DNA of 64,000 nucleotides from Dysgonomonas sp. 521 (lineage in GTDB: Bacteria > Bacteroidota > Bacteroidia > Bacteroidales > Dysgonomonadaceae). Of this stretch, positions 41,312 to 47,767 are shown one piece after another. The notes under the pieces are model-generated. The model was given only the letters and a program-made list of their open reading frames with translations, was not told the origin of the DNA and made no database searches. The DNA is taken from positions 1-64,000 of the forward strand of contig NZ_QVMO01000002.1 of NCBI RefSeq assembly GCF_010501055.1. The letters are read 5' to 3'. The position numbers and the translations under genes were made by a program. Numbering within the stretch: position 1 is the first letter of the stretch; each line of letters starts with the position of its first letter.

Positions 41312-41707
41312 TTATTTCAATTGCACTGCTTCCCATATTTCAGGGAATGTTTTACCGATGTGGTCGGACGCTTCACGGCTCAAAACGCGAAGGCGGGAGC
41401 AGCTCCCCGCAACCGCAAACGTAAGATCGCAGCGCGAGAAGAAGAACGTGAAGGCCGCAGGAGACATCCAAAACCACGGTGTATATTTCCATTGGTTATG
41501 ATTATTCCAGTCTATTTCACCTAGTCCACATTCACGTTCAATCTTACGAGCTGCCTCTACTATTACTTTCGCATTATAGCAGGCTTCTTCATGCTCTCTC
41601 ATATCTTCCGGATAAAATGAAAAGTCAATATGAGGGCGGCCTGTTTCGGCATAAGCATTATCTAATGTTTTTAGCCTTTCTTCGAGTAGTTGTTTTAAGT
41701 TTTTCAT
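41312..41707 (-). CDS. DGR target protein 1 (variable protein)
   Basis: A 131-residue protein. A helical N-terminal part (residues 1-70) leads to NQWKYTPWFWMSPAAFTF, the start of the variable repeat (VR1, 41390-41464), and then SRLRVLSREASDHIGKTFPEIW, a conserved C-terminal end. VR1 encodes residues about 82-107. The protein is small, has no tail-fibre features, and lies beside the RT in the early region. The W.Y.PWF and SRL...F.S.E.A...GK.F pattern recurs in target 2, so both belong to one family. Cellular role unknown. Confidence 0.9.
   Translation of the reverse strand: MKNLKQLLEERLKTLDNAYAETGRPHIDFSFYPEDMREHEEACYNAKVIVEAARKIERECGLGEIDWNNHNQWKYTPWFWMSPAAFTFFFSRCDLTFAVAGSCSRLRVLSREASDHIGKTFPEIWEAVQLK
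41390..41464 (-). repeat. DGR variable repeat 1 (VR1)
   Basis: Aligns to TR 41207-41281 without gaps. All 17 differences fall at template adenines; every other base is the same. In the protein the changed codons convert an Asn-rich template segment into residues such as Phe, Arg, Cys, Leu and Val. Confidence 0.97.
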
Positions 41708-41737
41708 TGTGATAACTATTTTTCTTGATGTTATAAA

Positions 41738-42196
41738 TTATGATTCCAGATATTCACGATAAAAATCAATATGCTTTGTGCCTACGATTTTAGAGAGTTT
41801 CTCGCTTTTTAGGGCGAGGCGGGAGCCGCTCCCCGCAAACGCAAGCGAATTAACGCAGTTCGAGCCGCGGAACGCGAAGGCCGCAGGAGAGCCTTGTGTC
41901 AGGAATCGCGGAAAATACCTCCACTTTGAACTATTATAGATATCCATTTTCTCCCCTTCGTTGTATGCCTCGGTCATCACAACGCATCGGTAGTATTTAC
42001 GGAAGTGGTCGCGTAACCGCTCAGGTAGCTCTGTAAATTCAGGCGTATCTGGTAGTCCTGTTTCGGCGAGCATATCTTCCCATGTGTTGATACGCTCTGT
42101 GATGTCTTTGCCGAAAGTTGATTCTAATGCAGACTTCATACTGTCAGACGATTTGTATAATCCTCTGAGTTTCTGTTCTAATGATTTTGTTTCCAT
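41738..42196 (-). CDS. DGR target protein 2 (variable protein)
   Basis: A 152-residue protein with the same build as target 1: helical N-terminal part, SSKWRYFPRFLTQGSPAAFAF, the variable repeat (VR2, 41816-41893), then SRLALKSEKLSKIVGTKHIDFYREYL. The conserved part outside the VR is only moderately similar to target 1, so the two genes are older duplicates. Encoded 30 nt upstream of target 1 in the same leftward unit. No signal peptide or membrane segment, so it is probably cytoplasmic or capsid-associated; role unknown. Confidence 0.9.
   Translation of the reverse strand: METKSLEQKLRGLYKSSDSMKSALESTFGKDITERINTWEDMLAETGLPDTPEFTELPERLRDHFRKYYRCVVMTEAYNEGEKMDIYNSSKWRYFPRFLTQGSPAAFAFRGSNCVNSLAFAGSGSRLALKSEKLSKIVGTKHIDFYREYLES
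41816..41893 (-). repeat. DGR variable repeat 2 (VR2)
   Basis: Aligns to TR 41207-41284 without gaps. All 16 differences fall at template adenines. The sites changed partly differ from VR1 (for example 41239, 41244 and 41266 equivalents changed here, unchanged in VR1), so the two were mutagenised independently. Confidence 0.97.
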
Positions 42197-42251
42197 AAGT
42201 TATTATTGGTTTAAATTGGTAATGATTCTAAAATTGCCAGTCCCTTCTAGT

Positions 42252-42368
42252 CTAACAAGCGCGTATCTGTTTCGACCTGTATCCGGCGTTTATCGGGATT
42301 CTGTCCCCCTGAAACCGCCAAAGGTTATTACATCGAATTGTACGAACAGGGGTATATCGTATGTACAT
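42252..42368 (-). CDS. Short ORF in the DGR leader region (start uncertain)
   Basis: The frame is open from 42491 to TAG at 42252-42254, with protein-like content (KSYAYGAAVKNQTM, RTIRCNNLWRFQGDRIPINAGYRS), but the only ATG is at 42368, giving 38 residues. The region is richer in G+C than its surroundings. It might need a non-ATG start, or be part of a structured RNA. The rest of 42197-42480 holds nothing else I recognise. Confidence 0.35.
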   Translation of the reverse strand: MYIRYTPVRTIRCNNLWRFQGDRIPINAGYRSKQIRAC

Positions 42369-42479
42369 GGTTTGGTTTTTCACCGCGGCACCATAAGCAT
42401 AGCTTTTAGCAGTACATATTTTATCTTTTTTCTTGTCGCTTTCTTTTAAGAACTCACATATCGATTTAGAGAGAGAAAG

Positions 42480-42550
42480 CTTTTCAATACGTCAAAGAAC
42501 TTGTCTTTGTGGCTACCCCTAACCGAATAGGGACGGTCTTACCTGTAGCC
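42480..42550 (-). ncRNA. Structured RNA candidate: closed pseudoknot, hairpin and boxA-like element
   Basis: Minus strand: GGCTAC/GTAGCC (42545-42550 with 42511-42516) closes a loop in which ACCG pairs CGGT and CCCTA pairs TAGGG in crossing order, an H-type pseudoknot. Then CAAAGA/TCTTTG (42493-42509) forms a hairpin, overlapping GTTCTTTGACGTATTG (42485-42500), which resembles the boxA-type antitermination element of Bacteroidetes rRNA leaders as I recall it. The element begins at the stop codon of the small membrane gene, before the DGR and the long leftward operon. Confidence 0.45.
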
Positions 42551-42717
42551 TAATATCTTTTTATTGTTGGTACATCATAGGCTATCTGCTCACTCAGTTT
42601 GCTCTGAATTCTATTGCATTTGTGGCAGCTGTGAAAGCATAGCCAGATGGAGATGAATAGTATAAGCCCAAGCGCTATATCAAAAAATTCGATCCGGGGT
42701 AGTCTCTTTTTTTTCAT
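42550..42717 (-). CDS. Small single-span membrane protein (55 residues)
   Basis: Frame MKKKRLPRIEFFDIALGLILFISIW... from ATG 42717, overlapping the previous stop as ATGA, to TAG at 42550-42552. A basic N-terminus is followed by one transmembrane helix (about 12-30) and a Cys-rich polar part. Its stop codon touches the structured RNA. Unknown role. Confidence 0.6.
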   Translation of the reverse strand: MKKKRLPRIEFFDIALGLILFISIWLCFHSCHKCNRIQSKLSEQIAYDVPTIKRY

Positions 42718-42839
42718 AAGTATTGTTTTTGTAGTTCGTATACATCTATCCGGCCGATTGATTCTTCTACTATCATGCCTACCGCCTTGTCAGACAAGTA
42801 GGGCTTGTAATCGTGGATATCTAATTTTTGTACTGTCAT
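42714..42839 (-). CDS. Small protein (41 residues)
   Basis: Frame MTVQKLDIHDYKPYLSDKAV... from ATG 42839 to a TGA that overlaps the membrane protein start. Soluble, helical at the C-terminus. Coupling supports that it is translated. Confidence 0.5.
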   Translation of the reverse strand: MTVQKLDIHDYKPYLSDKAVGMIVEESIGRIDVYELQKQYL

Positions 42840-42880
42840 GGTTGTATTAGTTTTCTGAGTTTATTGATTTTGCTGCATTA

Positions 42881-43282
42881 TTAAATTAGAAATGGATCTG
42901 TTTCAAGTCCTTTAGGACGTTTTGAGCGTCTCATTCTTGATGTTTCCGCAATCTCTATTCTTCTGTAAAAAGATGTTGTTTCTTGAACTATATCAAAGCA
43001 GATAAGTGAAATAAATACACAAACGATTGTCGTTTTTATAGCATCTTTATTTTTAGCTATGAAAACCCTAGCCTTCTTTATGGCTATGCGTTTTGCATAC
43101 AAAATGCTTAATTCGCTTCTGTTTCGAACACCTAACACATCAAATGCTGTCATTATCTGGTTGTTGATTGTACATAAGGCCTTAAAATATTTATCGGCTA
43201 TTTCTTGCTTTTCCATTCCGGAAGCATAATCCTGCGAAACAACATCTACACGCTCAGTCAGTTCAGTAAATACTCTTTCCAT
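42881..43282 (-). CDS. Membrane protein of the early region, unknown
   Basis: A 133-residue protein: helical N-terminal 80 residues (FTELTERVDVVSQDYASGMEKQEIADKY), one transmembrane helix at about 91-108 (TIVCVFISLICFDIV), and a basic Arg-rich C-terminal end. The orientation is probably cytoplasmic N-terminus. No family recognised. Confidence 0.55.
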   Translation of the reverse strand: MERVFTELTERVDVVSQDYASGMEKQEIADKYFKALCTINNQIMTAFDVLGVRNRSELSILYAKRIAIKKARVFIAKNKDAIKTTIVCVFISLICFDIVQETTSFYRRIEIAETSRMRRSKRPKGLETDPFLI

Positions 43283-43306
43283 AATGTCGTGTGTTAGAAA
43301 GATTAT

Positions 43307-43570
43307 TTATGCTTCTCCCTTTGAATGATCTCTATAGACAATCGAAGTGTAGCCTTCCTCTAGTGTTCGCAATACAGAGAACTTTACTTGCCAGAACTCA
43401 ATTTCTTTCAATAATCTAGCTTTATCATTATGCCTTAAAGCTTCTTGTCTTATCGATTGGTAACGATCTCTTTTTTCATCCTTAACATGAAGTATATCCC
43501 CCGGGTACTTTAGTTTTTTAAATAACCCCACGATGGTATCGCCTGGTTTTAACTCAATTTTCTTTTTCAT
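43307..43570 (-). CDS. Small basic protein, unknown
   Basis: An 87-residue charged protein starting KKKIELKPGDTIVGLFKKLKYPGD, with a beta-rich first half and a helical second half. Soluble. Part of the early leftward unit. Confidence 0.5.
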   Translation of the reverse strand: MKKKIELKPGDTIVGLFKKLKYPGDILHVKDEKRDRYQSIRQEALRHNDKARLLKEIEFWQVKFSVLRTLEEGYTSIVYRDHSKGEA

Positions 43571-43632
43571 ACTTTAGCGATTGATTTATGTAGTATCTTA
43601 ATGTTCTATCATTTATATTTTGCGCGGCTATA

Positions 43633-44130
43633 TTACATTTGATATATTTCATTTTCTTTATTTATACGTTCTACCATTGCGCGAACTGAACTCTTAAGTT
43701 CTTCAATAAGCCTAGGTAATTCGTCATATTCTATATTATAAGCGTCTACATAGCTTCTATTATGGTCAATATCCACAAGCTCAATGCATCTATACTCAAA
43801 ACCTCTAACTACTATACCTACTTCAATAGTTACGTTCATAAATTCTACTTCGATAGTTTCTTCTGTGTTGTAATCGAAATAGTTTATTTTTTCTTCTATT
43901 TTTCCGAGAAGTAAGCTAAGGTTTGACAGAATATTATCCTCTTGATATTCAATAACCCTATCTTTTTCAAAGTATCTTTTGTTCAAATACTTTACTGAGC
44001 GAGAGAAGATATTGTTAGGATTAATTCTGTCTACATGCCTGCGAGTAATGCCTAATACATTAGCCACTTCATCAATACTGTAAGCTTTGGCTATATCTAT
44101 TTGTGGTTTTTTATAATCTTTAGTTCTCAT
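43633..44130 (-). CDS. Helix-turn-helix (HTH_17/excisionase-like) protein
   Basis: A 165-residue protein. Residues 17-55 (AYSIDEVANVLGITRRHVDRI) form a helix-turn-helix of the MerR/excisionase type, followed by a longer helical and beta-rich part. It is the first gene of the leftward early region and is divergent from the XRE gene at 44256. Likely an early regulator or excision factor. Confidence 0.65.
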   Translation of the reverse strand: MRTKDYKKPQIDIAKAYSIDEVANVLGITRRHVDRINPNNIFSRSVKYLNKRYFEKDRVIEYQEDNILSNLSLLLGKIEEKINYFDYNTEETIEVEFMNVTIEVGIVVRGFEYRCIELVDIDHNRSYVDAYNIEYDELPRLIEELKSSVRAMVERINKENEIYQM

Positions 44131-44255
44131 GGCTAAATGATATTTATGTATTATTGTATGTTGTTTTTTATTCGTTACTTTTGTATTGTTATAAACTTAT
44201 AGTGCAAATATCAAATATATTATTGGTATATGCAAATAAATTATTGGTTATTTTT

Positions 44256-44600
44256 ATGGATTTCAATAATATTTTTGATAGAATTTCTTATATAATTGAA
44301 AAAGAGGGTCTTAATATATCTTCTTTTGCTAAGAAAATTGGGGTTGGGGATCAGACGATTAGAAATATAATCACCTATCAGCGCAGTAATCCAGGATATG
44401 AGGTATTATTAAAAATAATCCAAACATTTAATTGGGTAGATGCAAATTGGTTGATATCCGGTGAATCCAAAAAAATGAGTGATTTGGCGAATGATGGGTG
44501 TTCAGAAGAATTAATAAAAACCAATCTAAACTTATCAGAAACCATTAAGAATCTCTCAGAAACCATTAAATCATTAACCAATAAATCAAAGAGCGATTGA
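44256..44600 (+). CDS. XRE-family regulator with coiled tail
   Basis: A 114-residue protein; I start it at ATG 44256 (MDFNNIFDRI). The helix-turn-helix is LNISSFAKKIGVGDQTIRNI (about 19-38), followed by PGYEVLLKIIQTFNWVDANWLISGE, a usual XRE ending. The C-terminal LNLSETIKNLSETIKSLTNK repeat is a coiled coil for dimerisation. An ATTATTGGT direct repeat lies in front. It is in antisense orientation to the leftward promoter at 44684-44691. Confidence 0.8.
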   Translation: MDFNNIFDRISYIIEKEGLNISSFAKKIGVGDQTIRNIITYQRSNPGYEVLLKIIQTFNWVDANWLISGESKKMSDLANDGCSEELIKTNLNLSETIKNLSETIKSLTNKSKSD

Positions 44601-44643
44601 ATATGATATTTATGTATTATTGACTTTGTTTTCTTATTTATTT

Positions 44644-44736
44644 TATCTTTGTAATTGTAATCGTATTGTTATAAGATTACGATACAAAGGTAGTGAACTA
44701 GTTCACAATTCATATATAATTTGTGAATTTATTCAC
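44644..44736. promoter_or_regulatory. Divergent promoters with two repressor operators O1 and O2
   Basis: TATCTTTG (44644-44651) is a rightward -7 box and TACCTTTG (minus strand, 44684-44691) a leftward one. GTGAACTAGTTCAC (O1, 44693-44706) is a perfect palindrome adjoining the leftward box, and GTGAATTTATTCAC (O2, 44723-44736) lies 30 bp away. The same palindrome type precedes the CI-like gene (O3 at 46011), so that repressor is the likely ligand. Confidence 0.65.
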
Positions 44737-44786
44737 ACGGTTAACTTTATTTAATACTATTCATTTTTTAACTTAAAATTAAGGGT

Positions 44787-45209
44787 ATGGAAAATGATAG
44801 ATATAGGCTTGTGTTGCTTGAACATATAAAGGATAGAACGAAGCATAACGACAAGGAATTTAATCGTTTACTATTGAACTACCCTGATTATGTGATTGGC
44901 AGATTTGATATAGAAAGAGACTTGCTAAAGAGAGGATTTTTAAAGTCTGTTGATTTGCGACCCGATCTACCCAATCAGGATGATGATGGCAATTACATAG
45001 ACTATAATAAAAGGGGAATAAAAAAGTATGAGACTATTACCACCGAAAGCGGCATAGCCTCATTAAAGAGCAATATATTTTCATCAGAAATACTTGCTAA
45101 GAAAAGAGAAGAAATGCTTAGGCTTCTTGATATTGCTGTCAAGTGGTTTGCCGTCATTGGTGGTGCGCTTGGCTTGTATAGCTTCTTGCGTACATTCTTT
45201 TGCCTTTAA
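44787..45209 (+). CDS. Small membrane-anchored protein, unknown
   Basis: A 140-residue protein. A helical N-terminal half with DRTKHNDKEFNRLLLNYPDY reads like a winged-helix-type domain; a C-terminal transmembrane helix covers about 118-137 (WFAVIGGALGLYSFL). A C-terminal anchor suggests an inner-membrane protein facing the cytoplasm. Its last 126 bases overlap the convergent 45084-45449 gene. Confidence 0.55.
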   Translation: MENDRYRLVLLEHIKDRTKHNDKEFNRLLLNYPDYVIGRFDIERDLLKRGFLKSVDLRPDLPNQDDDGNYIDYNKRGIKKYETITTESGIASLKSNIFSSEILAKKREEMLRLLDIAVKWFAVIGGALGLYSFLRTFFCL

Positions 45210-45449
45210 CCTAATATAGTCTTTAATCAGTTCGGAATATGTCATTTGATGAGATTCAGTATGCAGGTAATTGCCTTCGTTATCTCTCAATATTATGACT
45301 ACTTTTAATTTATCTTCTTTAATGAAATTGTATATATCTTTTGCATCGGCAGTGATATAATCTAAATTAAAGAAGTTGCATTTATTGGAAGCAATCTTAA
45401 TGCATTCAAGCATTAAATCATGGTCAATTTCTGGGTGATTGTCATTCAT
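45084..45449 (-). CDS. Small protein, convergent overlap with 44787 gene
   Basis: A 121-residue protein from ATG 45449 (MNDNHPEIDHDLM). N-terminal part is helical and Cys-rich, the C-terminal part basic. The 3' end overlaps the 44787-45209 gene by 126 bases on the other strand; both frames look real by composition, but I cannot exclude that one ends earlier. No family recognised. Confidence 0.5.
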   Translation of the reverse strand: MNDNHPEIDHDLMLECIKIASNKCNFFNLDYITADAKDIYNFIKEDKLKVVIILRDNEGNYLHTESHQMTYSELIKDYIRLKAKECTQEAIQAKRTTNDGKPLDSNIKKPKHFFSFLSKYF

Positions 45450-45474
45450 AACTATAAATATTAAATTAAACGAT

Positions 45475-45693
45475 ATGAACAGATTTTTAGAACTAAGCAT
45501 TGATGGAAATATAGCATTAATACAAGAGGATAGCATATCTTACATAGCTGTATTCAATGAAAAGACTAATATATTTTTTATCGGAGGAGATTCCATAATA
45601 GTTGATGAATCCTTAGATTCAATAAGAAATATATTAACTAAAAGGAAGCCATCAACAAGAGATAGTATAGATACCGGTGGGGTATTCTACTAA
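45475..45693 (+). CDS. Small protein, unknown
   Basis: A 72-residue beta-rich protein from ATG 45475 (MNRFLELSIDGNIALIQEDS). Divergent from the 45449 start and meeting the 45690-45875 gene tail to tail with a 4-base overlap of stops. No family recognised. Confidence 0.55.
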   Translation: MNRFLELSIDGNIALIQEDSISYIAVFNEKTNIFFIGGDSIIVDESLDSIRNILTKRKPSTRDSIDTGGVFY

Positions 45694-45875
45694 TCTTCGT
45701 TAGCAATAGATTTGAAATTTGCATTAGCCTTTTCGTGGGCATCTATGTATTCTTTGACAATGGATGACAATTCTTTAGCGAAAAAAGCAAGACCACTGAT
45801 CCCTTGTCTTTCAAATAAATTTACAGCTTCTTGTCTGGCTGCAATTTCAAGTTTAGTTTTTGTTATTGGCTCCAT
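45690..45875 (-). CDS. Small helical protein near the repressor
   Basis: A 61-residue helical protein,start MEPITKTKLEIAARQEAV. Its leftward promoter box TATATTTG (minus strand, 45984-45991) lies about 110 bp upstream with operator O3 just behind it, so it is likely kept off in the lysogen. Small and acidic-basic mixed; a Cro-like or antirepressor role is conceivable but not shown. Confidence 0.5.
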   Translation of the reverse strand: MEPITKTKLEIAARQEAVNLFERQGISGLAFFAKELSSIVKEYIDAHEKANANFKSIANED

Positions 45876-45983
45876 AATTCTAAATATTAAAACAGAAAGC
45901 AGCATACAAATTGGGATTGCATACTACTTTCAAGGTTTAAACTAATTTCTTAATTATTGCAATCGCCCTAATTTATCGTAATG

Positions 45984-46024
45984 CAAATATAACTATTAAT
46001 CATTAATGCAGTGAATTAATTCAC
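45984..46024. promoter_or_regulatory. Leftward promoter box and operator O3
   Basis: The minus-strand box TATATTTG (45984-45991) has the perfect palindrome GTGAATTAATTCAC (46011-46024) about 20 bp upstream, at the -33 position. The palindrome is 17 bp from the start codon of the CI-like gene, so the same site can also regulate that gene. Confidence 0.65.
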
Positions 46025-46041
46025 ATTTTAACTATTTAAAT

Positions 46042-46680
46042 ATGGAACTTAACATAAAAGAACTAAGAGATAAATTTGGAAAATCACAACAAGCGGTATC
46101 AAATGATACTGGAATATCTAGGGATAAAATAGCTAAATGGGAAACTACATCTCACAGACCTAAAACAGAAGATTATATTAAATTAAAAAATTATTTCGAA
46201 TCGCTAGCTAAAGAAGATGGAAATACAGATATTCCTTTAAAATTCTTACAAGCTGAAAATCAAGGTCAACCAATACTTGATATACGTGTATGTGCTGGAT
46301 ATGGCATTGGATTAGAGGGTGATGAAAATAAAGTGATTGAGTGGGTAAATATTCCAAAGTTTAACGGCTGCTATGGCGTTACCGTTTATGGAGATAGTAT
46401 GTATGATAAATATAAATCTGGAGATATAATATTCGTTAGACCGATAGAGGGACGTAACGACTTTGACTTTGGGCAATGTTATGTAATAATCACAAGCGAA
46501 GATCGATATATAAAAAATATATATGAAAGTGGAAGGGGTGACGAATATATTACTATGACATCATATAACACAGATATAAATCCTGATGGAAGGCGAAAGT
46601 TTCCAGATAGAGATATGCTTGTGGACGACATAAAATTTTTATATAAAGTAGCAGGGAAATTAACAAGAGATCAACTATAA
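46042..46680 (+). CDS. CI/LexA-type repressor (S24 peptidase)
   Basis: A 212-residue repressor. N-terminal helix-turn-helix (KSQQAVSNDTGISRDKIAKWET, residues about 14-35). The C-terminal S24 domain has the Ala-Gly cleavage bond near CAGYGIG (85), catalytic Ser in YGDSM (119), and Lys in DRYIKNIY (158). It should hold the lytic promoters off and be cleaved with RecA help after DNA damage. O3 before its start and O1/O2 at 44.7 kb are the expected operators. Confidence 0.92.
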   Translation: MELNIKELRDKFGKSQQAVSNDTGISRDKIAKWETTSHRPKTEDYIKLKNYFESLAKEDGNTDIPLKFLQAENQGQPILDIRVCAGYGIGLEGDENKVIEWVNIPKFNGCYGVTVYGDSMYDKYKSGDIIFVRPIEGRNDFDFGQCYVIITSEDRYIKNIYESGRGDEYITMTSYNTDINPDGRRKFPDRDMLVDDIKFLYKVAGKLTRDQL

Positions 46681-46691
46681 AAATTAACATT

Positions 46692-47087
46692 ATGAAAAAA
46701 CTATTATTGTTACTTATACTTCCATTATTTTTTTCGTGTGGAGGAGATGATGAACAGGATCAAAACATAACGCCTAACCGAAAATATAAATATGTTATTT
46801 ATAATGATCCTGACTACATTAATAAGTGTGATGTTTATGATATAGTAATAATAAATAATGATGCTTTCGGAAAACTTGTTGATACAGATAAAATTGAGGA
46901 AATAAAGTTTGGTGAAAAATCGGATACAATATACACGAATGGATGTAATATTTTCTTTACTCATAAATACAAGGATAAAGACGGAAAAGAGCAATATGGA
47001 CGGATTAAAAATGATATATTCATTGAGGAAGATTATCCTAATATTATAAGTCTATCCGGATTTCACGATGATAGAAAAAGAAATTAA
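46692..47087 (+). CDS. Lipoprotein co-encoded with repressor
   Basis: A 131-residue protein with signal MKKLLLLLILPLFFSC and lipobox FFSC, acylated Cys near 16, then a Gly-Gly-Asp-Asp stretch. It follows the repressor by 12 nt, so it is expressed in the lysogen. A +2 Gly and acidic next residues suggest export to the outer membrane surface as in Bacteroidetes lipoproteins. Candidate superinfection-exclusion gene; no domain recognised. Confidence 0.7.
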   Translation: MKKLLLLLILPLFFSCGGDDEQDQNITPNRKYKYVIYNDPDYINKCDVYDIVIINNDAFGKLVDTDKIEEIKFGEKSDTIYTNGCNIFFTHKYKDKDGKEQYGRIKNDIFIEEDYPNIISLSGFHDDRKRN

Positions 47088-47109
47088 CCTCATTTATAAA
47101 TATTTCATC

Positions 47110-47532
47110 ATGCTAACACTTTCATTCGGCAAATCTACATCGCCTCGTTATCGCGACGCCGTAAAGCTTGCAGAGAAATTCACCGGGTATAAAAATACAG
47201 GAGGTAAAATATCTGTGTTGCTATCAGTGAAAGAAGTATTTGAGAAGTGGGAGTATTTCAATCAATTGTTTTGGACTGCTGTAGATTGGAAAGAAACAAC
47301 ATTATCTTATGAAGATATGACTTATCATTCGCATACGGATAAAACACGTATTTTTTATGCTCTGCAAAATTCACATTGGAAATGGATAAATTATGTAGAA
47401 CAAAAGTTATCTTTGCAATTCAATATTTCGGAAGATAATCTTGATTTATCAAAATTGGATACTACGAATATTGATGATAAAACAGCAGATTTGTTGATAG
47501 ACTTCTATAGCATAAAAAAGCAGGGTTTTTAA
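47110..47532 (+). CDS. Small protein of the lysogeny unit, unknown
   Basis: A 140-residue protein, start at ATG 47110 (MLTLSFGKSTSPRYRDA) chosen over the one at 47068 inside the lipoprotein gene. Contains basic N-terminus, KYFEKW-like aromatic stretch (VFEKWEYFNQLFWTAV) and a helical end. No signal. It lies in the repressor operon, so expression in lysogens is likely. Confidence 0.55.
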   Translation: MLTLSFGKSTSPRYRDAVKLAEKFTGYKNTGGKISVLLSVKEVFEKWEYFNQLFWTAVDWKETTLSYEDMTYHSHTDKTRIFYALQNSHWKWINYVEQKLSLQFNISEDNLDLSKLDTTNIDDKTADLLIDFYSIKKQGF

Positions 47533-47546
47533 ACTGTTTGTCGCTA

Positions 47547-47760
47547 TTTTGTTACTTTGAAATATAACTTGTTGATTATGTATATAATACATAGTTCCGG
47601 TCGTGCTACTGGGAAACCCGCCTGGAAAGGCGGGTTTCTTTGTTTATAAAGGGTTTGAGGGTGTTTCTGTTTTCTGAAACTATCTATATTTTGTTACTTT
47701 TAGGACATTTTTTGTTACTAATTTGTTACCTTTGTTTTATTGGTAACAAAAATCAGTAAC
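47547..47760 (+). promoter_or_regulatory. attP-like region: TTTGTTAC repeats upstream of integrase
   Basis: TTTTGTTAC occurs at 47547-47555, 47689-47697 and 47710-47718, TTTGTTAC at 47722-47729, and the inverted form GTAACAAA near 47743-47750. Repeats of this kind beside a tyrosine integrase gene act as arm-type binding sites. The core is not recognised; AGTTCCGGTCGTGC (47593-47606) resembles the end of a tRNA T-arm and might be the exchange site. Both flanks carry phage genes, so the site is unbroken. Confidence 0.4.
47613..47638 (+). terminator. Rho-independent terminator
   Basis: GAAACCCGCC (47613-47622) pairs perfectly with GGCGGGTTTC (47629-47638) over a 6-nt loop, followed by TTTG. It ends the repressor unit before the integrase. 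The unusually high G+C stands out against the AT-rich flanks. Confidence 0.85.
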
Positions 47761-47767
47761 ACACGGT

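Noticed and set aside
42252..42368. Global reassignment of TAG to glutamine in phage A
   Set aside because: The in-frame TAG at 34522 and the TAG ending the short ORF raise the idea, but several genes (for example 7921-8235 and 42550-42717) end with TAG in the normal place and are followed directly by other genes.
44256..46680. Reading the 44256 regulator as the main phage repressor
   Set aside because: It is short and lacks a cleavage domain. The 46042-46680 protein has the S24 peptidase features and the matching operators.
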